This document shows positions 55,104 through 63,809 of a DNA stretch of 64,000 nt, one piece after another (positions within the stretch are counted from its first letter, which is position 1; the number at the start of each line of letters is the position of its first letter). The translations under genes were made by a program, and so were the position numbers. This stretch comes from an uncultured Aquimarina sp. GTDB taxonomy: Bacteria > Bacteroidota > Bacteroidia > Flavobacteriales > Flavobacteriaceae. Below the pieces are notes generated by a model. That model saw nothing but the letters and a program-made list of their open reading frames with translations, did not search any database and was not told where the DNA came from. The DNA is taken from the NCBI GenBank assembly GCA_947493035.1, contig CANLOW010000004.1:124001-188000 (forward strand), written 5' to 3'.

Positions 55104-56261
55104 TTAATCGATTAGTTTAGCCACTAACTTTAAGACTTTTTCAATCTGCTCCTTAGTATTATAACTATGAAGACAAAAACGCAAGCGTTCTTGCCCTAAA
55201 GGAACTGTAGGGGACATAATAGGTTTTACTTGAAACCCTTCTTCTTGAATGCTTAATGCTACTTGTTTTACTTTTTCATTTCCTGAAACTATACAACAAT
55301 GAATGGCAGAATCACTTTTGATAAACTTTTTTTCTAATCGTAATTGAATCAATTTCTTTTTAAAAAACTTTATATTTTCAAGAAGTTCGAGTTGATTAGA
55401 AAAGAAACTACTCTGCTTTTGTAATAATTGATATCCCGCACTTATAGTCGCTACGGCATGCAAAGGGATAGCTGTTGTATAAATTAAGCTTCTTGCAAAA
55501 TTAACTAGATACACATACAAATCTTCACTTCCCAAAATAGCAGCTCCATGACACCCCAAACCTTTCCCAAAAGTCACTACTTGAGCAAAAACTTTATCCT
55601 GTATTTCCAATTTACTGACAAGTCCTTCACCATTACTACCAAACACACCTAAAGCATGTGCTTCATCAACGATTAAATACACATTATTTTCCGAACAAAA
55701 ATAAGCTAAAGCTTCTAAATCTGGGGTATCTCCATCCATAGAAAACACGGACTCCGTAATCACATAAATTTCTCCTTGATGATGCTCTTTATACCTTGCT
55801 ACTTTATCTTTTATATCACCGAGACTATTATGAGAAAATTTATAACTTTTTGCAAGACTCATTTGTAATCCATCACGTATCGAAGCATGGATATATTCAT
55901 CATATAACACGATATCACCTCGTTGTGGCACACAAGAAAAAAGACCAACATTTGCATTATATCCACTATTGAATAACAATGCCTTAGATTGATCATGCAG
56001 ACTAGCTATCTGCTCTTCGACACTGTGATATAAAGGCCCATTACCTGAAAGTAGTCTTGATCCCGTTGCACCAATAACATCATGTTCTTGACTTAGAATC
56101 TCACTTGTAATATGCTTTAAACTTATATTTTTAGCAAAACCTAAATAGTCATTCGAAAAAAAATCTACTTTCTCTTCATTATTGACTACCAAGCTTCTTA
56201 GCGCATTATTCTCTACACGAGCTTCTAGCCTTCTTTGTAATTTTTCTGGAAACTGTCTCAC
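55104..56261 (-). CDS. bioF: 8-amino-7-oxononanoate synthase-type aminotransferase
   Basis: A 385-residue alpha-oxoamine synthase. Landmarks are FFSNDYLGF (34-42), ATGSRLLSGN (65-74), the aspartate of DEAHALGVFG (199-208) and the PLP lysine K233 in TFGKGLG. The biotin context (bioD and bioA follow) favours BioF, condensing pimeloyl-ACP and alanine, over KBL or serine palmitoyltransferase. First gene of the unit. The gap to the next downstream gene (bioD) is 121 bases. Confidence 0.94.
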   Translation of the reverse strand: MRQFPEKLQRRLEARVENNALRSLVVNNEEKVDFFSNDYLGFAKNISLKHITSEILSQEHDVIGATGSRLLSGNGPLYHSVEEQIASLHDQSKALLFNSGYNANVGLFSCVPQRGDIVLYDEYIHASIRDGLQMSLAKSYKFSHNSLGDIKDKVARYKEHHQGEIYVITESVFSMDGDTPDLEALAYFCSENNVYLIVDEAHALGVFGSNGEGLVSKLEIQDKVFAQVVTFGKGLGCHGAAILGSEDLYVYLVNFARSLIYTTAIPLHAVATISAGYQLLQKQSSFFSNQLELLENIKFFKKKLIQLRLEKKFIKSDSAIHCCIVSGNEKVKQVALSIQEEGFQVKPIMSPTVPLGQERLRFCLHSYNTKEQIEKVLKLVAKLID

Positions 56262-56422
56262 AATATGAAGTTAAGAAGAAATTCTTTATTCCGTTAATAT
56301 ATCTCTTCTATCAGAAAATGAAATTAAACCTAAAAACCTCTCATATACAAATTCATTAAGTATTTAGAAGGTGTTAAGACTCGGTTTAGGCTTGACTTTT
56401 GACTTACAAAAACCTTAGAATA

Positions 56423-56818
56423 TTATTTTACCCAGACTCCTTTAGCCTCTATGGTTGGAATATCTCTTAACGCTCTTTCATTAATAGTATTCTCTCTAAA
56501 AACAAATTTCTTATCAAAAAGCTTATTCTCTAAAAAATATGTGACTGCAAACTCATTTCTAAAAGGGAGTACTGCTTCTTGCATCAATTCTATTTTGGCA
56601 GAAGAATTAGGTAAAACAGCCCCTAACATATGACGAAATTTAGACGTCTTTTTCTCCGTACTAAAACCCTGAGTTACTACCATAACCGCTTCTATAGGCT
56701 TATTATTTTCATTAATGATATATGCATTCCAATCGTCCATTTGGAATTCTTTATTCCATTCCTTCACAACAGCAATAGACACATTCTCTACAATCGGAAT
56801 TTCTATATCTTTTTTCAT
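56423..56818 (-). CDS. Conserved hypothetical protein next to pheS
   Basis: A 131-residue soluble protein without signal peptide, membrane segment, cysteine motif or recognisable catalytic residues. Predicted alpha/beta, with strands VSIAVVKEW, WNAYIIN, AVMVVTQGF and hydrophobic VTYFLENKLF. Small proteins of this type are found beside pheS in Flavobacteriia and are sometimes labelled as phenylalanyl-tRNA synthetase subunits by genomic position only. I would not carry that label over. It follows pheS by about 125 bases and precedes bioF by about 160. Confidence 0.75.
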   Translation of the reverse strand: MKKDIEIPIVENVSIAVVKEWNKEFQMDDWNAYIINENNKPIEAVMVVTQGFSTEKKTSKFRHMLGAVLPNSSAKIELMQEAVLPFRNEFAVTYFLENKLFDKKFVFRENTINERALRDIPTIEAKGVWVK

Positions 56819-56944
56819 TTTATAGTAGTATTAAGTAGTGAGCACAAAGTATTATGACTTAATAGAAGTCTTTAAAAAAGAAAATAACAACTTTTGGTTA
56901 ATTTGAAAACTCTTTATACCTGTACTGCATACTCAGTACTTTTA

Positions 56945-57964
56945 TTATAATTGTGACTGAAATTGTTTCAAGAAACGTACGTCATTTTCAAAAAACATAC
57001 GAATATCACCTATTTGGTGTAACAACATCGCTATACGCTCTACTCCTACTCCAAACGCAAAACCTGTATATTCTTCAGGATCAATATTACAATTCTTCAA
57101 AACATTAGGATCGACCATTCCACAGCCACCGATTTCTAACCAACCTGTCCCTTTAGTAATACGGTAATCTGTTTCTGTTTTTAACCCCCAATAAATATCA
57201 ACTTCGGCACTTGGTTCTGTAAAAGGAAAGTATGATGGACGTAATCGAATCTTACTTTTTCCAAACATTTCTTTTGTAAAGTACAATAGCGTTTGCTTTA
57301 GATCTGCAAATGAAACATCTTTATCTATGTACAAACCTTCTACTTGATGAAAAATACAGTGAGCTCTAGCAGAAATATCTTCATTACGAAATACACGACC
57401 AGGAGAAATAGTACGAATTGGTGGTTGATTATTTTCCATATAACGCACTTGTACTGATGAAGTATGCGTACGCAATAATACATCAGGATTTGTCTGAATA
57501 AAGAATGTATCCTGCATATCTCGAGCAGGATGATATTCAGGCAAATTTAACGCTGTAAAATTATGCCAGTCATCTTCAATTTCTGGACCTTCACTAACAT
57601 TAAAACCAATACGTGAAAACACATCGACAATACGATTTTTAGTAAGAGAAATCGGATGACGAGACCCCAATTCTAAAGGCATAGCAGGTCGAGTTAAATC
57701 TCCCCATTGTGCTTTTGAAGCTTGTTGATCTTCGAAAGATTCTTTTAGTGTAGCTACCTTTTCTTCTGCAACAGATTTCCACTTATTGATCGTTTGACCA
57801 AATTCTTTCTTTTGCTCATTCGGCACAGATTTGAATTTAGCAAAGTATTCTTTCAACAATCCCTTACTACCCAATATCTTGATACGAAATTGCTCTACCT
57901 CCTCGATAGAATTTGCTTGAAAAGCTTCTGCTTCAGCGATGTATTTCTTTATCTCTTCGATCAT
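56945..57964 (-). CDS. pheS: Phenylalanyl-tRNA synthetase alpha subunit
   Basis: A 339-residue class II synthetase alpha chain. The N-terminal coiled coil (about 1-85) binds tRNA; motif 2 is around ISARAHCIFHQVEGLYID with FRNEDISA, and motif 3 is the GFAFGVGVERIAMLL segment. Partner pheT is not in this window, so the subunits are encoded apart, which is common in Bacteroidota. A full-consensus -7 box TAAATTTG lies at 57994-57987 on the minus strand, 22 bases before the ATG. Confidence 0.97.
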   Translation of the reverse strand: MIEEIKKYIAEAEAFQANSIEEVEQFRIKILGSKGLLKEYFAKFKSVPNEQKKEFGQTINKWKSVAEEKVATLKESFEDQQASKAQWGDLTRPAMPLELGSRHPISLTKNRIVDVFSRIGFNVSEGPEIEDDWHNFTALNLPEYHPARDMQDTFFIQTNPDVLLRTHTSSVQVRYMENNQPPIRTISPGRVFRNEDISARAHCIFHQVEGLYIDKDVSFADLKQTLLYFTKEMFGKSKIRLRPSYFPFTEPSAEVDIYWGLKTETDYRITKGTGWLEIGGCGMVDPNVLKNCNIDPEEYTGFAFGVGVERIAMLLHQIGDIRMFFENDVRFLKQFQSQL

Positions 57965-57986
57965 CGTATGCTCACGTTTGAAGGCG

Positions 57987-57994
57987 CAAATTTA
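57987..57994 (-). promoter_or_regulatory. Putative -7 box of pheS
   Basis: Minus-strand TAAATTTG, followed by CG, matches TAnnTTTG. The nearest upstream TTG has a 23-base spacer, slightly long for the consensus. Confidence 0.5.
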
Positions 57995-58161
57995 ATAAAA
58001 TTACAACGATCTCATAGCAACTTCACAAAAACCCTATCATCAAGACTCACTTACACAAAGAGCTCTTTATTCATATTTGTTTTTTTAAGAAAACTTTAGC
58101 GTCAAAAAAATAGACAATTCCTCTCTTTTAAATTCTCTTCGCTTATTTTTAAATAAAAATC

Positions 58162-58743
58162 ATGAAAACAACATTTGCAACCTTATCAATTATCATAGGC
58201 TTTACTTTAAACCTATGGTCACAGGATTTTAATGACTTAGACAAGTCGCCTTTAGATGTAGCGTATTACCCAGCAAAATCTACTTTTAGGTTCTTTGAAA
58301 AAACGCCAGAAAAGACGAAATCTCTAGAACCTATTATAAAAGTATACTATTCTAGACCTCAAAAAAAAGGCCGTGAAATATTTGGAGAATTAGTTCCTTT
58401 TGACAAATTATGGCGTACTGGCGCCAATGAAAGTACAGAAATCACTTTTTATAAAAATGTCAAAATTGGTAATACGATTATAAAACCAGGAAGCTATGCT
58501 TTAGCGGTACTCCCTACAGCTAACGAATGGACTTTAATTATAAACACTGTTACAGATAATTGGGGTGTTTATGTATATGATGGCAAAAGTAATATTGCTG
58601 AAACGAAAAGCACTCCATATACATCTAAAGAAATTATAGAAGCCTTCTCTATGATGTTATATGAAAAATCTACTGGAGTAGCTCATCTAAAAATGGGATG
58701 GGATAACACGATAGTAGAATTCCCTATTGAAATATTGAATTAA
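58162..58743 (+). CDS. DUF2911 domain protein, exported
   Basis: A 193-residue protein with a signal peptide (FATLSIIIGFTLNLWSQ, cleavage near residue 21) and one DUF2911 domain. Landmarks are YYSRPQKKGREIFGELVPFDKLWRTGANE in parts (66-95), EITFYKNVKIG and the GSYALAVLP turn. The domain is common and sometimes multiplied in Bacteroidota, and no function has been shown. Periplasmic or outer-membrane-associated location follows from the signal peptide. Convergent with the next gene, with a 14-base inverted repeat between them. Confidence 0.9.
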   Translation: MKTTFATLSIIIGFTLNLWSQDFNDLDKSPLDVAYYPAKSTFRFFEKTPEKTKSLEPIIKVYYSRPQKKGREIFGELVPFDKLWRTGANESTEITFYKNVKIGNTIIKPGSYALAVLPTANEWTLIINTVTDNWGVYVYDGKSNIAETKSTPYTSKEIIEAFSMMLYEKSTGVAHLKMGWDNTIVEFPIEILN

Positions 58744-58804
58744 AAATAAACTATCTAAGAGTTGATCTTCGACTATCATTGCATTTAACAGGTCTAATAA
58801 ATTT

Positions 58805-58846
58805 AAATTTCGCTCATATATTCAAAAACAATTATGAGCGAAATTT
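58805..58846. terminator. Bidirectional hairpin between convergent genes
   Basis: AAATTTCGCTCATA (58805-58818) and TATGAGCGAAATTT (58833-58846), a perfect 14-base stem around a 14-base AT loop. T tracts are weak on both sides, but its place between two converging genes fits a terminator. Confidence 0.6.
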
Positions 58847-58854
58847 CGAAGGCT

Positions 58855-59211
58855 TCAATTGATATACCCGCTTTCATAAAAATATTCTACAATTGCTTGT
58901 TTCATCAACACAGACTGCTCTCCTGCTTTTAATGTTGGTAATTCTTCCTTTATGTGATAATGAGGCCACCCATCATCATCTATGTAATTAAATTCATAAT
59001 ACCCGAAAGGTTCCAACAATCGACATATGGCAATATGCATTAGATTTATTTTTTCGTCCTTTTTAAACTTTTTATGGGGTTGCCCTAATTCCTGAACCCC
59101 TATTAAATAGATTATAGCATCTAAATCTAAGCGATCTCCATCTGCAAATTGGTTTGACAACTTCTCCACTACCAATTCCCATCGCTCTCTTAATTGTTGA
59201 TCTCTACTCAT
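58855..59211 (-). CDS. Conserved hypothetical protein
   Basis: A 118-residue acidic soluble protein with an N-terminal helix (QLRERWELVVEKLSNQF), the conserved-looking stretch LDLDAIIYLIGVQELGQPHKKFKKDEKINLMHI (two parts) and YYEFNYIDDDGWPHYHIKEELPTL, then a C-terminal helix MKQAIVEYFYESGYIN. It has a high proportion of aromatic and charged residues. A protein of this length and shape is widespread in Bacteroidota, but I know of no function. Alone on the minus strand, divergent from the CvpA gene. Confidence 0.8.
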   Translation of the reverse strand: MSRDQQLRERWELVVEKLSNQFADGDRLDLDAIIYLIGVQELGQPHKKFKKDEKINLMHIAICRLLEPFGYYEFNYIDDDGWPHYHIKEELPTLKAGEQSVLMKQAIVEYFYESGYIN

Positions 59212-59339
59212 TTTTCAGATTTTTACTGTCCGTTATATACTTTCAGCAATTTTACAGAATACAAAAATAGACTAACATTGAACAACCTCCAACTCTGAAC
59301 TATTTGCTATCTTTAACAACACATTAACATCACTATTTT

Positions 59340-59909
59340 ATGAATATTATTGACATTGTATTAGGTATTCTATTACTTATTGGATTTTACAAGGGGTTTA
59401 CAAATGGTTTATTTAAAGAATTAGCATCTCTTGTTGCAATTGTTGCTGCCATCTATGGAGCTACACATTTTTCTAATTACGCCGCTGAAATAATCACCAA
59501 TAATATCAACCTAGACCCTAAATATGTTCAACTTCTTGCTTTTGCCGCAACCTTTATCTTAATCATCATAGGTATTTCCCTCATAGGAAAAGCGTTGACC
59601 AAAATTGCAGATTCGGCTTCTCTGGGATTTCTTAACAAATTAGCTGGAGGTATTTTTGGTGCTGTAAAATTAGCTTTTATAGTTAGCGCTGTTTGGATGT
59701 TTTTAAAGCCTATTAACAACAGCCTAAACATCTTAAAAAAAGAAACAACAGACAGTTCTATTCTCTTCAATAAGGTAGAAGCTGTCGCTCCAGTGATTTT
59801 ACCTAAATTCATGGAGCAATTAGACAAAAATAAAACAGAAGAAGAACAGGCGACTCCTAACTCTCCTACAAATAACACTCCTACTGTAGACGAACCTCAA
59901 TCTATTTAA
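59340..59909 (+). CDS. CvpA family membrane protein
   Basis: A 189-residue membrane protein with four predicted helices (about 2-20, 27-50, 66-85, 98-118) and a disordered Thr/Pro/Asn-rich C-terminus. The DIVLGILLLIGFYKGFTNGL opening is the family signature. CvpA is needed for colicin V secretion in E. coli; in other bacteria it affects envelope stress tolerance, but its molecular role is unresolved. A DUF3592 gene follows eight bases later, so they form a two-gene unit. Confidence 0.9.
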   Translation: MNIIDIVLGILLLIGFYKGFTNGLFKELASLVAIVAAIYGATHFSNYAAEIITNNINLDPKYVQLLAFAATFILIIIGISLIGKALTKIADSASLGFLNKLAGGIFGAVKLAFIVSAVWMFLKPINNSLNILKKETTDSSILFNKVEAVAPVILPKFMEQLDKNKTEEEQATPNSPTNNTPTVDEPQSI

Positions 59910-59917
59910 ATATAATT

Positions 59918-60328
59918 ATGAAGGGATCCGACTACATATATATTGGACTATTTTTAGTATCCATTGTACTACTATTTTTTGCTGTCAAAAATTATAACAA
60001 GACTAAAACCCTTCTTGCTAATGGCATTAAAACCAAAGCAAAAGTTATTGACCTTATTGCAATAAGTAGTGATGACGGATATACTTACAAGCCTGTTTTT
60101 GAATACACTAATAAACTTGATGAAGTAATCACATTTAAAAGCAGTGTTAGTTCAAGCCCTGCCTCTTACGAAGTCGGTGAAATTGTTGAAATCGTATATT
60201 CTAAAAATAGTGAAGAGCGAAAAGTAATTTCTTTTTGGGGGTTATATCGCTGGACTATTATTTTGTCCATTTTTGCTTTCCCCCTATTAATTGTTGGAGG
60301 TGGTTATTTGCTTTATTCTAGGTTTTAA
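59918..60328 (+). CDS. DUF3592 membrane protein
   Basis: A 136-residue protein with a helix at the N-terminus (about 5-23) and one at the C-terminus (about 110-132), flanking a beta-rich soluble domain with KAKVIDLIAISSDDGYTYKPVFEYTN in parts and YEVGEIVEIVYSKNSEE. This layout is DUF3592. Function unknown. It starts eight bases after the CvpA gene on the same strand. Confidence 0.88.
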   Translation: MKGSDYIYIGLFLVSIVLLFFAVKNYNKTKTLLANGIKTKAKVIDLIAISSDDGYTYKPVFEYTNKLDEVITFKSSVSSSPASYEVGEIVEIVYSKNSEERKVISFWGLYRWTIILSIFAFPLLIVGGGYLLYSRF

Positions 60329-60415
60329 CCCCCTCAAAAAACGGCTCTTTAAGTAAAAACTAATTTCAAAAACCAACTCCTACTTAAATAACTTTCAATT
60401 AGTTTTAATTTAAAA

Positions 60416-61408
60416 TTAAACAAATTGATAACCTGAAAAAACTTTTTCAATTTCATCTAACACTTTAAAAACACCTTCAGAATCGTCAGTAGTTACGAGC
60501 TTTTGTCGGTAAGACTTTATATCTCTAATTCCTCTAAAATAATTGGCATAATGACGTCTTGTCTCAAAAACACCAAGCTTTTCTCCTTTCCAATCAATTG
60601 ACATTTCTAAATGGCGTCTAGCGACTTCGACACGTTCAGCAATTGACGGAGGCGCTAAATGTTCGCCTGTTTCAAAAAAGTGTTTTACTTCTTTAAAAAA
60701 CCATGGATATCCGATAGATGCACGACCAATCATCGCACCATCCAAACCGTATTCATCACGCATTTCTACAGCTCGTTCAGGTGTATCAACATCTCCATTT
60801 CCGAATACAGGAATATGCATTCTAGGATTATTTTTCACTTCTGCAATAGGTTTCCAATCAGCATTCCCTTTGTATAATTGAGCTCTTGTCCTCCCATGAA
60901 TTGAAATAGCAGCACAACCAACATCCTGTAGGCGCTCAGCTACCTCTACAATACGAATAGAATCATGATCCCATCCTAAACGGGTTTTAACTGTTACAGG
61001 TAATTTTGTATGCTTTACCATAGCATCGGTAAGCTTTACCATAAGATCAATATCCTTCAATATTCCTGCCCCTGCTCCTTTGCTAACAACTTTCTTAACA
61101 GGACAACCAAAATTGATATCGATAATATCAGGATTAGATGCTTCGACAATTTCTACAGATCGCAACATTGAATCTAGATTTGCTCCGAAAATTTGAATCC
61201 CTACAGGACGTTCTTTTTCGTAAATATCCAATTTCATAGTACTTTTTGCCGCATTACGAATTAACCCTTCCGAAGAAATAAATTCAGTATATACCACATC
61301 TGCCCCTTGTTCTTTACACAATGCACGAAAAGGTGGATCACTCACATCTTCCATTGGGGCTAACAATAATGGAAAATCTCCTACATCTATATCTCCTATT
61401 TTTGACAT
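60416..61408 (-). CDS. dusB: tRNA-dihydrouridine synthase DusB
   Basis: A 330-residue FMN-dependent Dus enzyme reducing uridines in the tRNA D loop. It has LLAPMEDVSDPPFR at the N-terminus, the catalytic cysteine in INFGCPVKKV (about 102) and the FMN-phosphate-binding GAMIGRASIGYPW. The LAPMEDVSD opening and overall size favour DusB. A -7 box TACCTTTG lies at 61438-61431 on the minus strand. Confidence 0.95.
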   Translation of the reverse strand: MSKIGDIDVGDFPLLLAPMEDVSDPPFRALCKEQGADVVYTEFISSEGLIRNAAKSTMKLDIYEKERPVGIQIFGANLDSMLRSVEIVEASNPDIIDINFGCPVKKVVSKGAGAGILKDIDLMVKLTDAMVKHTKLPVTVKTRLGWDHDSIRIVEVAERLQDVGCAAISIHGRTRAQLYKGNADWKPIAEVKNNPRMHIPVFGNGDVDTPERAVEMRDEYGLDGAMIGRASIGYPWFFKEVKHFFETGEHLAPPSIAERVEVARRHLEMSIDWKGEKLGVFETRRHYANYFRGIRDIKSYRQKLVTTDDSEGVFKVLDEIEKVFSGYQFV

Positions 61409-61430
61409 CTCTTTTAAACGTATTGGATAG

Positions 61431-61438
61431 CAAAGGTA
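61431..61438 (-). promoter_or_regulatory. Putative -7 box of dusB
   Basis: Minus-strand TACCTTTG, followed by C, is a full match to TAnnTTTG, 22 bases ahead of the dusB ATG at 61408. Confidence 0.5.
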
Positions 61439-61597
61439 ATATAAGTTATAATAAATTTAGCTAGTTGGATACCACCTCATCTTCTTATCTTATCTCTTAC
61501 TCATTCACTAAGTTAAACTAGCATCAAAAAAATCTATTCATTGAAGTTCCATCAAAGCTATAAATCTTGATCAGTTAAGATACCCTAAATGATAAGA

Positions 61598-62629
61598 TCA
61601 ATTATTTCTGTATAGAGGAAAGAAGTTTCTATTGGTTGTTTTATCAGAAAATTGTTCAGACAGCTCATTATAAATCTTATCATTTACGATATACTTCCAA
61701 ATCTTGAAATCCTTGAAATCTTTAGAGAAAGAGGATTTAAATTTAAACAATGAATCTTCGGTACTTCCTAGCCCACCTCCAAGGTTAAAATAAGTATATC
61801 CTTGATCTGTTCCTAAAATTCTCATTTCATCAATAAGAATTCTAATTGGTGTTAGATGTAAATATTGATCTCTTGTCCCTGAAATATGATATTGTATGAT
61901 ATCATTGGTCTTAATCATCATTGCAGCTGAGATGATCTCTCCTGTCTCCTTTAATATCGCAAACAAAACATCATTTTGAAAATCATCACTTCTTGTTATT
62001 TTCTCGAAATATTCAATATCGAAATAATAAGAATCTTTTGCATTGACACGATCCATATTTTCATAATACAAATCTTTAAAGGTTTCGATGTCTTCAGGCG
62101 TACCACCAATTTTTATATCACAAAGTTTCCGCGTCTTATTCACATAACGTTTGGTTGTTTTAGAAAAAATAGTACGTTGCTCATCTTTCGGCTTTGTAAT
62201 ATCAATATTAACCACTTTACTGAGCTTCAACACATCTCCTAAACCACTAATTATATTTTCTTGATTAGGTATGAATGGATTCAGTCTTGAAAATACTGAT
62301 ACAATGTTGTTTTCTATGAAAAAATCATTTAAGCGCTGCTTAAAATCTTCTTGTTGAAATTCATCATTTGGATCTACATATAAAGGTCCTGCATACCCAT
62401 AAACAGAAGTTAGATCGTTATAATTCGTATCAAAAATTTTTCGTTGTAAAAAAGGAATACCCACAAAACAATTTCCATTTTGATAAACGACTATTATTGG
62501 AGTTTCACCTTCGACTTTAGCAAGCTGATGATAATCATAAGTATGATAAAAATCATATGCATCTATACTGCTGAGAAACTCTTTCCATTCGTTTTCAGAT
62601 TCAATTATTTTTAGTTGGCTACTAATCAT
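61598..62629 (-). CDS. FemAB/GNAT-like peptidyl- or acyl-transferase
   Basis: A 343-residue cytoplasmic protein with two GNAT-fold halves, as in FemX-like enzymes and the related GNAT domain. N-terminal half: YDYHQLAKVEGETPIIVVY and GYAGPLYVDPNDE; C-terminal half: ILKETGEIISAAMMIKTND and QYHISGTRDQYLHLTPIRILIDEMR with the final YFNLGGGLG. In this phylum such genes sit in surface-polysaccharide loci and may transfer amino acids or acyl groups to sugars; the substrate is unknown. Paralogous with the next upstream gene on the same strand, 55 bases away. Confidence 0.85.
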   Translation of the reverse strand: MISSQLKIIESENEWKEFLSSIDAYDFYHTYDYHQLAKVEGETPIIVVYQNGNCFVGIPFLQRKIFDTNYNDLTSVYGYAGPLYVDPNDEFQQEDFKQRLNDFFIENNIVSVFSRLNPFIPNQENIISGLGDVLKLSKVVNIDITKPKDEQRTIFSKTTKRYVNKTRKLCDIKIGGTPEDIETFKDLYYENMDRVNAKDSYYFDIEYFEKITRSDDFQNDVLFAILKETGEIISAAMMIKTNDIIQYHISGTRDQYLHLTPIRILIDEMRILGTDQGYTYFNLGGGLGSTEDSLFKFKSSFSKDFKDFKIWKYIVNDKIYNELSEQFSDKTTNRNFFPLYRNN

Positions 62630-62684
62630 TGTAAGATAGATTTTTTTGATCTATGGTTGATTTTAAGTTTAATTGTGACATCTG

Positions 62685-63773
62685 TCACTTTCTGTAAAAA
62701 GGAAAGTATTGATTATCATCTAATTCAACTATTTCACTATTATATTCAGGATCTACTTTAAGACAAAGCTTTTTATACAACTCTTTATTAACAACCTTTC
62801 TCCCTGTACAGAATGTTACATCATCACTATTTGGAAAATATGCTTTCTTACTTTTATACAATCCATCATCATCTTTCAACCCACCACCCAAGACATAATG
62901 TTCAAATTGTTTCTTTATTGCCCATTTGATAACCTCAACTCTTAAAAAATCATTGGGACGCATATTAAAGAAATTAGCATCGGTTCCTCCTAGATAAGCA
63001 AACAAACTACCCCCATCCAATATAACTAACTCTGTAGAAATGACATGATTCCCTGAAGACACAAAAGCTATTGCATAGTATTTCTTATTCTTATTAATTA
63101 ATTGCAAAAAATATTCTTTAGAAAAATAATATGCTGCATCAGCATTTCTTCTTTGCATAGTCTTTAAGTAAATATTATAAAAACTATTAATATGTTCATT
63201 TGTTATTTCGTCATTAACATATAGATTAAAATCTAAATCGAATGACGCTCCTTTTCGGTAGTTATTTCTGACTTTAGGCTTAAAACTATCCCATTGTTCT
63301 TCGAAAGTGCTACATAACTTCCCTTTAACATTTTTTAAAGTCTTTACAACAGTCCCTGAATAATTATTAAAATTACCTTCTAGGTTAAATCTTAAAAATT
63401 CAGAAACAATATTGTTTTCCTTATACCAAGCATCAATCCCCTCCCAAAACTTCATTAAAACTTTAGTACAAACCTTCTCTTCATTATAAAGTGGCCCACT
63501 ATAGCCATAACCTGAAGAAATATCTGAATAAGTATTCCCACCATCAAACACCACTTCTCTTTTTATAATAGGGTATATAACAACCACCTCTTCATCTCTT
63601 TTAAAAAGGAAACACCATATCGTTGACTTTTCTACCAAAGAACTAGATAAATGCTCTAAAGTATAATAAGCATTTGATAGTTGGGTTTTATCCAAAATAT
63701 TTGAATATAGCAACTGATTATCTTCATTGCTTAAGTCTAATATTTCTAATGTAAATTTATTTCCCAAACTCAA
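62685..63773 (-). CDS. FemAB/GNAT-like transferase (paralogue)
   Basis: A 362-residue protein of the same family as the next gene. It shares SGYGYSGPLYNEEK, the YFSKEYFLQLI segment, AYLGGTDANFFNMRPNDFLRVEVIKWAI in parts, and the ending GGGLKDDDGLYKSK. The two are diverged in sequence but alike in layout, so they probably result from an old tandem duplication. It lies 36 bases from a NeuD-type acyltransferase, suggesting one glycan-modification operon that begins outside the window. Confidence 0.85.
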   Translation of the reverse strand: MSLGNKFTLEILDLSNEDNQLLYSNILDKTQLSNAYYTLEHLSSSLVEKSTIWCFLFKRDEEVVVIYPIIKREVVFDGGNTYSDISSGYGYSGPLYNEEKVCTKVLMKFWEGIDAWYKENNIVSEFLRFNLEGNFNNYSGTVVKTLKNVKGKLCSTFEEQWDSFKPKVRNNYRKGASFDLDFNLYVNDEITNEHINSFYNIYLKTMQRRNADAAYYFSKEYFLQLINKNKKYYAIAFVSSGNHVISTELVILDGGSLFAYLGGTDANFFNMRPNDFLRVEVIKWAIKKQFEHYVLGGGLKDDDGLYKSKKAYFPNSDDVTFCTGRKVVNKELYKKLCLKVDPEYNSEIVELDDNQYFPFYRK

Positions 63774-63809
63774 TTCATTTATTTTTATACCATAAATTAT
63801 CTAATCTAT

